From IMG/VR virus record IMGVR_UViG_3300042467_000189, positions 1 through 24,658 of that record: 24,658 bases of DNA. The stretch is one strand, 5' to 3'. Shown here piece after piece: positions 14,089 through 22,371 of the stretch. A model generated the notes under the pieces. It searched no databases and was not told where the DNA came from. It worked only from the letters and a program-made list of their open reading frames with translations. The stretch's first letter is position 1; the number at the start of each line of letters is the position of its first letter. Position numbers and translations under genes: made by a program. The DNA is from a virus.

Positions 14089-16709
14089 TATTCAGTTCCT
14101 TCATCAATAGAGGGTGCTGCCGTGTCACGGTAGAGACCTGAGTTGATTTCGTTCAAGCGTTTGCGATGGCGCTCGCTAACAGTCTTGAGCGCGGCATAGC
14201 CGTTCTTCATGATACGTGCGCGTTCTTCTTTACTCTTAGCGCCCAGACCTTGAACGTCTTGCAGGGCTTTACGCTCGTCGTTAGAGATCGCTCCTGGGAA
14301 GGTTGCTTTCAGCTGAGACAAAGCGGCTTTTTCAAGCAAGTTCTCCATCTCACGAGTCGCAGCAACTTTAGGATCTTTTGACCCACCGGCTTCTAGCAAC
14401 TTACGCTGAGCAACATCAACCAATGACGTGTCAAAGGTGTTAGGATTCAGCGCGTAAGCCTTCTTCAAATTGATGAGGGCTTGGTCAGTCTGAGCCAGCG
14501 TTTCTTCTGTTTCAGTTTTCAGCTTCAACTCAGGACCGGTCAGTTTAGCCTGTTGGGTCTTCTGGTTTTGGAACTTTTCTTGAGCCAAAGCCAAATTAGC
14601 AGCAGCTGTATTCACACCCGCCAAGGAAGCCGTAATCTGCGCCAGTTTACTCTCAATATTCATATTACCGAGAGCTTCTACGCGCTTCTGATACTCAGGC
14701 GTTCCTGGCTTCAGACCCTCATCTTTCGCCTGCTTACCCGCCGCAGACTGAGGCTCACCGGACTTGATGTAGTCTTTGATGAGTTCAGTAGCGATGGTAC
14801 GCTTGTCTTTCATTTCCTCAGCTGACAGCGCTTGCAGGGTGCGGAGGTCATCCTTAGCCGCACCCATCTTCATCTCCTGACCTTTCAAAGCCAGAGCCAG
14901 TTTCTGTTGTCTAGAGGCGCGTTGCTCCTTAGAGTAATCGCCCAGCTCTTTACCAACCATACTCAGGTTTTCAGCAAAATGACCGGTCTTAGTGGGAGCG
15001 CCGAAAGCGGCTGCTAAACGGAAGTACATCTCCGCTTTAGAACTCTTTGCGTCCTCTGGGGTCTTCATAGAATCTGACAACAGCTTAGCAAAAGCGTCGC
15101 TCTCAGCCTTAGCGCTAGCGCGGGCGGCTTTGAGTTCTGCGCCGTATGCGCCATCTTTCGGACCGTACGCAGCGAGCAGGGCTTGAATGTTACCCATGCG
15201 CTCATCACCGAGCATCGCTGGAGGCTTCGGAATCTGAGGTTGAGCTACAGCTGCCGGAGCCATAGGCGCGGGAGCGGTGTTCATAGCAATAGTCGCCAGA
15301 GGCGCTTTAGCTGGCTCCATCACAACTGGCGGGGGAGGGTTAGCCATGTCAACAGGGCTAATCTCAACTGGGGCGCGGTCGCGCTCTTGGCGAGCGAGAA
15401 AATCTGCTTCTTCCTCAGCGCTTCCGTAGCCGCTAGGTAAGCTCACGCTACCGGCGGTTTGATAATGTGTTTTCACTTGACCACCTTTAGCGTATGCTGC
15501 AGAACTCCAGTCATCATAACCTTTGATACCTCCGCCACCACCGCCACCGAAGTTGAAGTCGCTTCCGCTGAAATCATAATTACTATCAAATGAACTGCCG
15601 CCGAAATCAGAAGGATCAACGGCGACGAAATCGCTACCGGTATCGGTGGTCACCGCAGGGGTATCCGTTACAAGGTACTTGTCAAACTCTTCTGGCAATT
15701 CTTCTTGATTTTTAATCAATCCTCTTGACGGACCAACTTCTACGAAATCAGGGTCATCCCAGAAAGACTTGTCTTCTTTCGGAGTCTCGACTGTGAAGTC
15801 TGGCAACTCAAGGGGGAACTCAGGAGTGATCAATGGAATATTGTTCGGGTCAACAACGTCGTCAGGGATAGTGCTAATTATCGGTTTCGTGTAAATTGAT
15901 GGTGTTTCAACCACCGGATCAACAACTGGGTCAACAACAGGGTCAACGACCGGATCTACCACGGGATCAACAACTGGGTCAGGAATCACGGGATCTACCA
16001 CGGGGTCGACCACCGGATCAATCACCGGATCAACCACAGGATCCACAACTGGATCAATTACCGGTGGTAAAATCGGCGGTAAAACAACCGGAGGCGGGGT
16101 TACCACAGGAGGTTCAACAACCGGAGGTTGTACAATCGGAGGAACCACGGGAGGAACTACGGGAGGTGTTTGAGTGCCGTACTTAGGCGCTTGCAACACG
16201 TTGCCCCAACGATTCTGAGTTGCGTTGTAAATGTCTTGAGCGCCGATACCGTACTTGTCCGCGTACGCATTGATAGCGCTAGAATAAGCCGTAGGGTTCT
16301 GAGCAGCCCAGTCTTGAATGTTTTTGTTGAACTGCTTAACACCCATCCCTGAGCCGGTCTCAACATTCACGTCAGGTCTAGTTGCCCATTGCAACGCGGC
16401 GGACTTAGGTTCGTTACCGGTCTGGAACTGAGATTGCATGTACATCGGGGTGTTCATCAAACGAGTTTGATATTCCTTCTTGTACGCGTCATACGCCGCG
16501 TTGTCAGCAGGCGCGTTAGCTTTGTCAACATTGTACTTGCTTAGCAGCGCGTCGTAATCAGCTTGCGCAGTAGCTAACTTATCACCCGTCAGCGTGTCTG
16601 TGGCAACTGGGCGCGTGCCAGGATCAACCGGAGTCGCACCTGAGTAGTTGATTCTACCAGGAGTACCAACTCCGTACTGCTGCATTATTCTGTTTAATTC
16701 AAAGCCCAT
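14088..16709 (-). CDS. Large virion protein with Pro-Val-Asp repeat, 873 aa
   Basis: The start is preceded by AAGGAG. The 873-residue protein divides into parts. Residues 1-178 are helical. Residues 181-216 are a PPVV-rich stretch, and 217-268 a run of DPVV units. A flexible acidic region ends in polyglycine at 388-394. A YAKGGQVKTHYQTAG motif (406-420) follows, then a Pro/Ala-rich linker near 440-500. The C-terminal half is long helices and likely coiled coil. The stop shares its last base with the next gene's start. I take it as an internal virion or ejection protein by context. The repeat would give a stiff extended rod joining the two folded halves. Confidence 0.68.
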   Translation of the reverse strand: MGFELNRIMQQYGVGTPGRINYSGATPVDPGTRPVATDTLTGDKLATAQADYDALLSKYNVDKANAPADNAAYDAYKKEYQTRLMNTPMYMQSQFQTGNEPKSAALQWATRPDVNVETGSGMGVKQFNKNIQDWAAQNPTAYSSAINAYADKYGIGAQDIYNATQNRWGNVLQAPKYGTQTPPVVPPVVPPIVQPPVVEPPVVTPPPVVLPPILPPVIDPVVDPVVDPVIDPVVDPVVDPVIPDPVVDPVVDPVVDPVVDPVVDPVVETPSIYTKPIISTIPDDVVDPNNIPLITPEFPLELPDFTVETPKEDKSFWDDPDFVEVGPSRGLIKNQEELPEEFDKYLVTDTPAVTTDTGSDFVAVDPSDFGGSSFDSNYDFSGSDFNFGGGGGGGIKGYDDWSSAAYAKGGQVKTHYQTAGSVSLPSGYGSAEEEADFLARQERDRAPVEISPVDMANPPPPVVMEPAKAPLATIAMNTAPAPMAPAAVAQPQIPKPPAMLGDERMGNIQALLAAYGPKDGAYGAELKAARASAKAESDAFAKLLSDSMKTPEDAKSSKAEMYFRLAAAFGAPTKTGHFAENLSMVGKELGDYSKEQRASRQQKLALALKGQEMKMGAAKDDLRTLQALSAEEMKDKRTIATELIKDYIKSGEPQSAAGKQAKDEGLKPGTPEYQKRVEALGNMNIESKLAQITASLAGVNTAAANLALAQEKFQNQKTQQAKLTGPELKLKTETEETLAQTDQALINLKKAYALNPNTFDTSLVDVAQRKLLEAGGSKDPKVAATREMENLLEKAALSQLKATFPGAISNDERKALQDVQGLGAKSKEERARIMKNGYAALKTVSERHRKRLNEINSGLYRDTAAPSIDEGTE
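15906..16169 (-). repeat. In-frame PPVV and DPVV tandem repeats
   Basis: Inside the 873-residue protein, residues 181-216 repeat PPVV/PPIV and residues 217-268 repeat DPVV or DPVI about a dozen times with one PDP interruption. At the DNA level these are 12-base units of variable third positions (GGATCAACCACC-like on the + strand), so the protein pattern is kept while codons drift. Confidence 0.9.
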
Positions 16710-16718
16710 ATTTACTCC

Positions 16719-18488
16719 TTAACCGCCGAGGTTGTTCAGACCTTTGTACGTATAGAGACCGGTGGCCAGCTGAGACAGCGGCGAAGGTGAATACGTAGCG
16801 CCGGTTGTGGTGCCAGTGTTAGTCGTAACTTGCGGTGTGATTGGAGCCATGCCGCGAATCTGCGTATTGAGCCAATCCATTTGCTGCTTAGGATAGTTCT
16901 GCTGGTTGACGAACTGTTGCTGAGCAGCGTTGAGTTGCTGCTGCATTTGATTCTGCTGAGCCGCGCCCGCACCTTCAAGCGCCGCCACATCAGCTGAACG
17001 CATAGCTTGCTCTTGCTGTTGCATGTTAGCGAAGTTCTGCAACGCAGACATCTGACGCTGGTAATCTTGAGCCTGAGCCGCCTGAGTAGCCTGAGCAGCG
17101 GTGAGACCGAACTGCTGTTGAGCTTGACCCGCACTGGTTTGCATCTGACCCAAGTTACCCAACTGAGACATCTGCTGGGCAGTGAGCTGACCTTGTGTTT
17201 GACCGAGGTTGGTCAGGTTCTGTTGTTGCTGGCTTGTCAACTGACCGGTGGTCTGACCGAGGTTGGTCAAAGCCGAAGCCTGCTGCCCTGTCAGCTGACC
17301 AGCGGTTTGACCGAGGTTAGCCAACGCAGAAGCCTGCTGGCCAGAAAGTTGACCTTGTGTTTGACCGATGTTAGCTAGCGCTGAAGCCTGCTGACCGGTC
17401 AACTGACCTTGAGTCTGTGCGAGGTTACCATACTGAGCACCGCCCTGAAGCACGCGAGAGAGGTCTGCGCCGGAAATACTACCGACCGTACCAGCCAACT
17501 GCGCTTGACGTGCGAGGTCTGCCTGAGAAGCACTGAGAGCCTGCCCGTAGCCTTGGTTAGCCAGTTGAGCCTGTTGGTTCAACACAGCTTCCTGAGTGTC
17601 GCGCAGAGCACGACTACCGAACTCGCCCATACGTGAGCCGCCGAACTGACCAGCTTTGATGAATGCGTCGGAGACGTTAGGTAGCAGGTTCTCACTGAGG
17701 TTGCGACCCGCCTGCTTAGCGAGCACATCCATAACCCCGCCTTGGTAGGGTGACATGTATTGGTTGATGCCGCCCGCAGCAGATTGAGCCGCTGCTGTGA
17801 GGTACGGATTAGCCGCGCTCAATGCTCGGTCAGAAAGCGCCTCTGCGGTCGTTTGACCGGCTTGGCTCATGTAAGGTTGAGCAGCGTTATAAATGTTACC
17901 CGCCGCAGTAGCGGCTTGGTTCATGTAAGGTTGAGCCGCGCCCGTGATGTTTCCGGCGGCGGTTCTAGCTTCGCCCAAATAAGGTTGCGCCGCACCCATG
18001 ATGTTGCCCGCCGCTAAGCCCGCTTGCGTCAACGAAGGTTGAGCAGCACCTACGGCATCCATCGCCATCGCTTTTGACAGCGCCGGTTGACCCGCCGCTA
18101 CGATGTCCATCTTACCCGCTCTGTCAAAATACCCTTGACCCGCGTCTAAGTTTTTACCGACTAAATCTTGACGCAAATACTGACTTTGCGCCTGCTTCAA
18201 CGCATCAGCCGTACCTTTACTGCCGAAGTCGTACATTCCGGACTGAGCTTTGTCAAGGTCACCCTGATAGAAACCTTGATTAGCTTGAACCTGCTTGTAC
18301 GCTTGCTGTTGCAGAGGTGACAATTCAGCCACAGTGGGCATGTCATACGACTGGTAAGGCGCGTTGGCGATGTTCTGTGCCACTTGAATCTGATTGTAAA
18401 TCGCGTCCTGCATCCACTTAGGAGTCTCAGTGGATGACGTAGTGTAAGACGTAGCGGTCTGAGGCGACCCTTGGAATAAGCTGCCCAT
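16719..18488 (-). CDS. Ala/Gln-rich virion protein with two 18-residue repeat arrays, 589 aa
   Basis: The start at 18488 follows AAAGGAG. The 589-residue protein has an N-terminal region (1-125) with Tyr and Gln. A first repeat array (about 131-222) has AAQPYxxQAxTAAGNIxx units, and a middle segment (230-350) is rich in Ala/Gln. A second array (357-446) has GQTQGQLTGQQASALAN units, followed by a Gln-rich helical segment to about 530 and a Thr-rich tail. Almost the whole protein should be alpha-helical. There is one base of overlap with the 603-aa gene upstream in transcription order. Similar Gln/Ala-rich repeat proteins occur among internal virion proteins of podoviruses. The exact role is inferred. 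Confidence 0.7.
   Translation of the reverse strand: MGSLFQGSPQTATSYTTSSTETPKWMQDAIYNQIQVAQNIANAPYQSYDMPTVAELSPLQQQAYKQVQANQGFYQGDLDKAQSGMYDFGSKGTADALKQAQSQYLRQDLVGKNLDAGQGYFDRAGKMDIVAAGQPALSKAMAMDAVGAAQPSLTQAGLAAGNIMGAAQPYLGEARTAAGNITGAAQPYMNQAATAAGNIYNAAQPYMSQAGQTTAEALSDRALSAANPYLTAAAQSAAGGINQYMSPYQGGVMDVLAKQAGRNLSENLLPNVSDAFIKAGQFGGSRMGEFGSRALRDTQEAVLNQQAQLANQGYGQALSASQADLARQAQLAGTVGSISGADLSRVLQGGAQYGNLAQTQGQLTGQQASALANIGQTQGQLSGQQASALANLGQTAGQLTGQQASALTNLGQTTGQLTSQQQQNLTNLGQTQGQLTAQQMSQLGNLGQMQTSAGQAQQQFGLTAAQATQAAQAQDYQRQMSALQNFANMQQQEQAMRSADVAALEGAGAAQQNQMQQQLNAAQQQFVNQQNYPKQQMDWLNTQIRGMAPITPQVTTNTGTTTGATYSPSPLSQLATGLYTYKGLNNLGG
17151..17420 (-). repeat. Five 18-residue repeats (GQTQGQLTGQQASALANL type)
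   Basis: Residues 357-446 of the 589-residue protein are five consecutive 18-residue (54-base) units. The first three units differ at only a few positions; the last two have drifted (QQQQNLT, QQMSQLG). An 18-residue period equals five turns of alpha helix. Confidence 0.9.
17823..18098 (-). repeat. About five 18-residue repeats (AAQPYxxQAxTAAGNIxx type)
   Basis: Residues about 131-222 of the 589-residue protein hold five or six copies of an AAQP-starting unit, three of them exactly 18 residues long with an AAGNI ending. The unit sequence differs from the downstream array but has the same length. Confidence 0.85.
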
Positions 18489-20299
18489 TATGCAACTCCT
18501 TTCAAATAGCTGAGTGGTGACTTAGCGTTAGGGCTAAATTTACCCTTTGCCAACGCTTTACCTTTGTGTGAACGGATGCTTCCGCGCATAGCGTCGAGGC
18601 GTTTAGCTCCCTCTTTGTTAGAGCCATCACCGAGCATTGCAACTGTTTCTGCGTCAATCACGTATTCACCATCTGAGAGTTTAGCATCAATGGTGTCTGC
18701 TCGACCAGAACCTGCTCCTTGAGCGAATCGGGCAACAGCTGACAGAGCGCCACCTTGTGCCAGTTTTGGCGGATTGGTGGTCGCGGTTTGCATATTATAA
18801 GCGCCAGAAGTGATTTTTGGCCAACTCCGCGCCATGTATTCAGTCAGGCTCACGTTGTTTGCGTTGGCGTCGCTTTGCAGCTTGTTCCAGTCCCAGCTGA
18901 TTGAGGGGCGGTTAAAGTACTCCTGCTGCTCGGGCGACATCTTACTGACCGCCTGTTGAACCTGCGGAGGAGCGCTACCGAGACTACCTAAAAGCGTAGC
19001 GCCCATCAGCACGTTCTTCATTGATAAGGGGTTGCTAGAACCGGCTGTCGGCGCTGTTGTTTTGAGTTGCGCGAGGGGTGACTGAGGGGTCGTAGAAAGA
19101 CCACTACCCATGTCTTGACCGCCGAAACCTTGCGGTGCTACCGGCGCGGCTGGATTTGTCAAAGAATAATCAACTGCGAAGCTGTCCGGACCTTTGTAAC
19201 CGGTCTGCCCTGTCAAATAGTTTGTAGTACCGTAACCGGCTTCGGGCACGCCGCTGTATGAATAATCGCTACCCTTGGGCATCTTCAGACCTTCAACTAC
19301 CGCGTCAGAAGGTTTCAGACCCATGTTGCTGTTCTGTGTTTGAGCAGGGCGAGACATGCTGGTCGCCAGACCCGCCAAACCGCCGCCGATGATAGCGGAC
19401 TTGGGGTCATAACCGGCAGCAATCATGTTACCGAACTGCTTACCACCCGCACCGAACGCTGCACTGCCCGTCAGATCGCCGAGCTGTTGACCAGCGTAAG
19501 ACCCGAGAGCGCCTGTAGCCGCGCCCTTCAAGAAGCCTTGACCGGTAGCCATACCCATACCGCCGCCCACGAGCGCGTTGCCGAGAACATTTTGGCCAGC
19601 TGTGCCTAAATTTAACCCTAAGCTACTGTTAACCGCTGAACCTGCGGCTTCACCTAGACCGCCGCCTAAACCACCCAACACCGCGCCCTTAAGCGGGTCG
19701 CCGCCAGTCAAAGCAGCCGTACCGCCACCGATAACTGCACCGCCCACCATCGTGGCGGCTGTACCGGTAAAGCCAAGAGAAGCACCAATTGCCGTACCCG
19801 CACCAGGAACGATGAAGTCCAAAGCGATAGGAAGCGCGACGGCGAGAAACTTTTTGAACCAGCTGTACTCGGGGTATCCTGTTTGTGGATTTATAGTACC
19901 CGCACCACCCATACGCTTGAGCATAGCGGCTTCACGCGGATTGATGTGCGCTAACATGGTGTCGCCGTGGCGACCCATAGAAGCTAGACCGCCTTTAGCA
20001 AAACCTTTCTGCTTAGTACGCTCTTGCATTCCGTACAAAAGAACGAGCAGGGAGATGATAACTATGGGGTCAAACTGCGCAGGGAGATCACCCTCCTCAA
20101 CCATGTCATCTTTGATGGCTGAAGCTAAGATCTCTTCATAATTCTCAGGGTGATTGAGCGCAAACTCGAGCATCTGGACTAATTCATCCAAGCCCTCACC
20201 CGTGATCGGCATATCACCGATTTGATTCTCAAGCGTTAAAACCGCTTTTGAGAACCGAGGGTCGTTCTTCGCAATTTCAAGAATTTGCTGCTTATCCAT
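18488..20299 (-). CDS. Glycine-zipper virion/ejection protein, 603 aa
   Basis: The start follows GGAGTGACAA. Residues 1-75 are an acidic helical domain. A hydrophobic segment PIVIISLLVLLYG (78-90) precedes FAKGG (100-104). GDTMLAHINPREAAMLKRMGG and TINPQTGYPEYSWF (about 112-148) are motifs that recur in phage virion proteins. A second hydrophobic stretch (about 151-166) leads into a glycine-zipper region to about 310. A variable Pro/Ser region follows, and the C-terminal block contains RADTIDAKLSDGEYVIDAETVAM-type sequence, again common in phage internal proteins. Membrane-active regions plus position among structural genes suggest an ejected protein that helps form the channel for DNA. That role is inferred. 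Confidence 0.72.
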   Translation of the reverse strand: MDKQQILEIAKNDPRFSKAVLTLENQIGDMPITGEGLDELVQMLEFALNHPENYEEILASAIKDDMVEEGDLPAQFDPIVIISLLVLLYGMQERTKQKGFAKGGLASMGRHGDTMLAHINPREAAMLKRMGGAGTINPQTGYPEYSWFKKFLAVALPIALDFIVPGAGTAIGASLGFTGTAATMVGGAVIGGGTAALTGGDPLKGAVLGGLGGGLGEAAGSAVNSSLGLNLGTAGQNVLGNALVGGGMGMATGQGFLKGAATGALGSYAGQQLGDLTGSAAFGAGGKQFGNMIAAGYDPKSAIIGGGLAGLATSMSRPAQTQNSNMGLKPSDAVVEGLKMPKGSDYSYSGVPEAGYGTTNYLTGQTGYKGPDSFAVDYSLTNPAAPVAPQGFGGQDMGSGLSTTPQSPLAQLKTTAPTAGSSNPLSMKNVLMGATLLGSLGSAPPQVQQAVSKMSPEQQEYFNRPSISWDWNKLQSDANANNVSLTEYMARSWPKITSGAYNMQTATTNPPKLAQGGALSAVARFAQGAGSGRADTIDAKLSDGEYVIDAETVAMLGDGSNKEGAKRLDAMRGSIRSHKGKALAKGKFSPNAKSPLSYLKGVA

Positions 20300-20311
20300 T
20301 TGTCACTCCAA

Positions 20312-20539
20312 TTAAGACAGCGACTGCGCAAATCGCTCAGCCCAGTCACGCCAATCATCAAAGTCGTAAGGTAGAGGAAAGTTCCTACCTAGCGACGTAT
20401 TATTTAAAAACTGCATAGCCCAGTTCTGCCAGTCATCACCGTCCAACCGACTGAGCGCCCCGTAGCTGTCCAGATCGAGCGCGATCTGATCAGCCCAGTC
20501 ATGTAGCGACATGTACGAGGGGCGCGTGATCGTGGTCAT
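20312..20539 (-). CDS. Small Trp-rich repeat protein, 75 aa
   Basis: The start overlaps the stop of the hub protein gene (ATGA type). The 75 residues hold three related units: LHDWADQIALDL (12-23), DDWQNWAMQFLNN (35-47) and DDWRDWAERFAQSL (61-74). Each pairs Asp-Trp with a short amphipathic helix. Very small proteins of this type are often found between tail-hub and internal protein genes of podoviruses. It is probably a minor virion protein or assembly factor; no function is recognised. Confidence 0.7.
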   Translation of the reverse strand: MTTITRPSYMSLHDWADQIALDLDSYGALSRLDGDDWQNWAMQFLNNTSLGRNFPLPYDFDDWRDWAERFAQSLS

Positions 20540-22371
20540 CCGAGCACCGTCCTGTCGCCGGAATCAACGTGTCCGATGATCTGACCCATCTGGTAATTGC
20601 CACCCACAGCGTTTGACTCAAAGCGCACGCGCAACTCACGGCGCTGCTCTTTAAGCATCACGATCTGCTGATAAGGCTCTGTGGCGGTTTCAGGGAATGA
20701 GAACACGCTGCTGTAAACTTCAGGCGCTCGGGCGTTAGCGCGACCGGTGACTTGAACTGTCATCGGACCGTTCTGAATGAAGTCAGGCTCAATCTCCGTA
20801 ATACGCAAGTATTCGTTCTTACCCTGCGGCAAAGATGACAAGTCGGCTGTTTCAAAATAAGATTGAATCGGCAGGGTGGACTGACCTTCAACTTCGTCAA
20901 CACCTTGCTCATGAATCCAGACGCGGTAACCACTTGCCGTCGGAATGCAATCCGTCAGCAGAGGCGCGGCGAAGCCGTTATTGTAACCGCCAGAAGCTCG
21001 ACCGGAAGCGGGCAGCGCCGTGTCATACCAAGAGTTCTCACGCACATTGTAAATAATGGCGTGGGTGCATTCTGTCGCGTCGTCGCGAGGGTAGCACCAC
21101 CAGATTTCACCAAAGTGCGGGACTTTGAACGCGAATACTTTTGCCCTCTGACCTTCGTTAATGTTGTCAAAGAAATAGTTCAGATTCATCTGGTTAGGCA
21201 CTTCACGCACCACGCCGTTGAACATCAGGAAGCGGTCAACGCCTGCCCAGAAAAACACGCCATCATAATCAACCACGCAGTCGGGTGACATGATAGAAGT
21301 GTCCGTTGCGATTGTGTCAAACTGGAACACAGTTGCGCCGCCCGTAAAAGTTGCACGAATCACAGCGTCGTAAGCCCAGAACAAACCCGCAGGTGCGGAG
21401 CCTGAACCGGCGCGCAGCGGCATACCTTTGATAATTTTCTGTCCCCAAACTCGGGCGATACCTGATCCGGAGCCGCTCAGGTCAGTGAAGTCGCCGGCAA
21501 CAGACCAGCCGACAATACCCGCTGTACCGTAGTAAAACAGGTAGGGAAACAGCATCACAATACCGCCAGTGGTATTAGCGCCAGCAGGGAGGGGAATTTC
21601 AACTAAGGGCGCAGTCCCTAGAATATCGCCGTAGAAAATCTGACCGCCGGTGTCGTTACAAATACATTCTAAATTAGGAGCTACGTGCGCGATTAACGAG
21701 TTGTTAGTCGTTGATGCGTCGTACGCGGTCTGGAACATCCATTGATTGTTATCGCTGACCGTCAAAGCGTCTAAGCCACCAGACATGTCGGTCACAGCGG
21801 TCGTGATAGTTGTCGTGTTAGCCACAACGACGAATCCGTTAGTAGCCTGCCCGACAGATGAGGCGGTGATTGTGATGACCGCGCCCACCGCGACTGCCGT
21901 GTAGTCAGGCGTAGACGCGTAAGCGTTGATATTCGCAGCAACGGCGGTGGCGGTCGTCGGTAAGTCAGTCGTGAACGAAACAGAGCCGGAGGTGATTGTT
22001 ACGCCGTTGACGGTGATGTTGTTAACTGATCCCGCGCCACCACCTGTCAGTGTGACAGAGCCGGTCGCGCTGACACCCACAGGTGTACGGTCGCTGATGA
22101 CAGAGCTATTTTTAGTGCTGTCAATCGTGAAGCGCTCAACAGTAGATGACCCCGCTGAGTGGCAATACTGTAAACCTTGTTGAGTAAAGCTGTTAAAACC
22201 CCTAGAGATTTCGGTCAGGTACTTGTTGATTGAACGATACCCTGCGATTTTTCTAGGAAGCCCGCGCTGAAACCGAACCCACTGCCCATCAATGTAGAAG
22301 TCACCTTCATACCTAGTACCGTCCCGCTTGATACCAGGTAGAGATTTTAGGACAATTGTAGATTCAGGCAT
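20536..22371 (-). CDS. Tail hub protein, P22 gp10/T7 gp12 (tail tubular B)-like
   Basis: The 611-residue protein starts with LKSLPGIKRDGTRYEGDF and DGQWVRFQRGLPRKIAGYR (about 8-46), a pattern of the packaged-DNA stabilisation/tail tubular B family. A beta-propeller-like series of strands follows (GGIVMLFPYLFYYG, GVFFWAGVDRFLMFNG, IWWCYPR). The C-terminal beta domain ends VRFESNAVGGNYQMGQIIG. Residues about 98-200 are a Thr/Val/Ala-rich insert, probably an Ig-like or other beta domain. In the mature particle this protein would close the tail tube below the adaptor. The adaptor gene lies two genes upstream in transcription order, as expected for this module. The stop of the neighbour and this start share one base. 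Confidence 0.75.
   Translation of the reverse strand: MPESTIVLKSLPGIKRDGTRYEGDFYIDGQWVRFQRGLPRKIAGYRSINKYLTEISRGFNSFTQQGLQYCHSAGSSTVERFTIDSTKNSSVISDRTPVGVSATGSVTLTGGGAGSVNNITVNGVTITSGSVSFTTDLPTTATAVAANINAYASTPDYTAVAVGAVITITASSVGQATNGFVVVANTTTITTAVTDMSGGLDALTVSDNNQWMFQTAYDASTTNNSLIAHVAPNLECICNDTGGQIFYGDILGTAPLVEIPLPAGANTTGGIVMLFPYLFYYGTAGIVGWSVAGDFTDLSGSGSGIARVWGQKIIKGMPLRAGSGSAPAGLFWAYDAVIRATFTGGATVFQFDTIATDTSIMSPDCVVDYDGVFFWAGVDRFLMFNGVVREVPNQMNLNYFFDNINEGQRAKVFAFKVPHFGEIWWCYPRDDATECTHAIIYNVRENSWYDTALPASGRASGGYNNGFAAPLLTDCIPTASGYRVWIHEQGVDEVEGQSTLPIQSYFETADLSSLPQGKNEYLRITEIEPDFIQNGPMTVQVTGRANARAPEVYSSVFSFPETATEPYQQIVMLKEQRRELRVRFESNAVGGNYQMGQIIGHVDSGDRTVLG

Noticed and set aside
15906-16169. 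Possible CRISPR-like or satellite repeat
   Set aside because: Units are 12 bases without unique spacers and keep a protein reading frame, so they are in-gene repeats, not an array.
19578-20141. + strand open frame (187 codons), Pro/Ala-rich
   Set aside because: It is the antisense of the glycine-zipper region; Pro/Ala-rich composition is what the complement of Gly/Ala codons gives.
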